From assembly GCA_048859965.1 (NCBI GenBank), contig JBLIZO010000061.1:1-14174 (forward strand): 14,174 bases of DNA, written 5' to 3'. The position numbers and the translations under genes are program-made. Source of the DNA: Fluviibacter sp048859965 (lineage in GTDB: Bacteria; Pseudomonadota; Gammaproteobacteria; Burkholderiales; Rhodocyclaceae). Below the pieces are notes generated by a model. It did not search any database. It was not told the DNA's origin and saw only the letters and a program-made list of their open reading frames with translations. Shown here one piece after another: positions 13,709-14,174 of the stretch (positions are counted from its first letter, which is position 1; each line of letters starts with the position of its first letter).

Positions 13709-13751
13709 ATCGGCAAAGAACAGTACATTCACCGCACAGTGCTTTGCCGAT
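13709..13751 (-). promoter_or_regulatory. 10-bp inverted repeat in the pheS leader
   Basis: ATCGGCAAAG (13709-13718) and CTTTGCCGAT (13742-13751) are perfect inverted copies around 23 nt. The element lies between the rplT terminator and the pheS RBS. In the transcript the second arm overlaps a possible 8-codon ORF (13702-13728, peptide MYCSLPMF). No U-run follows the second arm, so it is not a terminator itself. Confidence 0.5.
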
Positions 13752-13757
13752 CATCCG

Positions 13758-13791
13758 AAAAAAAAGGAGGCGCAACGCCTCCTTTTTCGGA
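13758..13791 (-). terminator. Strong intrinsic terminator/attenuator between rplT and pheS
   Basis: GGAGGCG (13766-13772) pairs with CGCCTCC (13776-13782) around a 3-nt loop, extended by A:T pairs (13761-13765 with 13783-13787). On the minus strand eight T follow. It starts 12 nt after the rplT stop. It should end the ribosomal-protein transcript or limit flow into pheST. Confidence 0.92.
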
Positions 13792-13802
13792 CTCGTCTGC
13801 GA

Positions 13803-14162
13803 TTACAGACCGAGGCTTGCCTTGGCCTGGTTAGCCAGTTGTGCAAACGCCGGCTTGTCGAACACAGCCAGGTCAGCCAGAACCTTGCGATCGACTTCGA
13901 TCGAAGCCTTCTTCAGACCGTTCATGAAACGGCTGTAGGTCAGACCCAGTTCGCGCGAAGCGGCGTTGATACGTGCAATCCACAGAGTGCGGAACTGACG
14001 CTTGCGCTGACGACGGTCACGGTACTGGTATTGACCAGCCTTCATCACCGCCTGCTTGGCGATACGGTAGACGTTCTTACGACGGCCACGGTAACCCTTG
14101 GCCAGTTTCAGAACTTTCTGGTGGCGAGCGCGCGCCGTTACACCACGTTTAACGCGAGGCAT
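13803..14162 (-). CDS. rplT: 50S ribosomal protein L20
   Basis: L20 binds 23S rRNA early in assembly of the large subunit. The 119-residue, very basic protein has the full family sequence: MPRVKRGVTARARHQKVLKL, GYRGRRKNVYRIAKQAV, RRQRKRQFRTLWIARINAA, and LTYSRFMNGLKKA. The start ATG at 14162 is supported by GGAG (14171-14174) 8 nt upstream. By the conserved infC-rpmI-rplT-pheS-pheT-ihfA order, rpmI and infC are expected just beyond the right edge, and L20 is likely an autoregulator of that operon as in E. coli, though the operator would lie outside this window. A strong terminator follows. Confidence 0.98.
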   Translation of the reverse strand: MPRVKRGVTARARHQKVLKLAKGYRGRRKNVYRIAKQAVMKAGQYQYRDRRQRKRQFRTLWIARINAASRELGLTYSRFMNGLKKASIEVDRKVLADLAVFDKPAFAQLANQAKASLGL

Positions 14163-14170
14163 AGTTTATT

Positions 14171-14174
14171 CTCC
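14171..14174 (-). promoter_or_regulatory. Ribosome binding site of rplT
   Basis: GGAG on the minus strand lies at the window edge, 8 nt before the ATG. The full site may extend beyond the window. Confidence 0.7.

Noticed and set aside
13680..13775. N-terminal extension of PheS by 32 codons
   Set aside because: It would begin inside the rplT terminator stem. A GAGG site 6 nt before ATG 13679 and the family's normal N-terminus support the shorter form.

Overview
The window is a dense stretch of conserved chromosome from a proteobacterium, probably gamma- or betaproteobacterial and moderately GC-rich. The gene orders rplT-pheS-pheT-ihfA-merR and surE-pcm-nlpD-rpoS are typical of those classes. 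The dapA-bamC-MBL order and the H-NS-type protein with a TWTGRGRKPxW core recall Betaproteobacteria and sulfur oxidisers near the beta/gamma border. A Halothiobacillus-like organism is a guess from impression only. No CRISPR array, insertion sequence, phage gene or toxin-antitoxin pair is visible, and almost every gene is a recognisable core gene.

Layout. (1) 3-188: the 3' end of a plus-strand gene for an Ala/Pro-rich lipoprotein, closed by a bidirectional terminator. (2) 4097 down to 274, minus strand: a histone-deacetylase-like amidohydrolase, dapA (lysine and peptidoglycan precursor), bamC (outer-membrane assembly lipoprotein) and a YycJ-type metallo-beta-lactamase-fold hydrolase. The last three are tightly packed. 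A good sigma70-like promoter (4182-4210) precedes the amidohydrolase. (3) 4250-5317, plus strand: mltB, a periplasmic lytic transglycosylase whose 3' end overlaps rpoS tail to tail by 9 bp. (4) 8567 down to 5309, minus strand: surE-pcm-nlpD-rpoS, a stationary-phase and repair operon with ATGA overlaps at two junctions. (5) 9014 down to 8679: an H-NS-like nucleoid protein with its own promoter and terminator. (6) 9322 down to 9246: tRNA-Pro(GGG) with encoded CCA, a promoter and a terminator. (7) 14162 down to 9370: rplT, a strong terminator or attenuator, pheS, pheT, ihfA and a MerR-type regulator.

Together the genes cover envelope building (DapA, BamC, MltB, NlpD), general stress response and damage repair (RpoS, SurE, Pcm), nucleoid architecture (H-NS-like protein, IHF-alpha) and translation (L20, PheRS, tRNA-Pro).

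I see no convincing undescribed multi-gene system. The points worth a second look are regulatory: the rpoS start fused to the nlpD stop, terminator-less convergence of mltB and rpoS, direct repeats flanking the hns-like promoter, a near-palindrome inside the amidohydrolase promoter spacer with a possible RBS-sequestering leader, and an inverted repeat plus mini-ORF in the pheS leader. Codon-level starts were revised for bamC, surE, ihfA and pheS.
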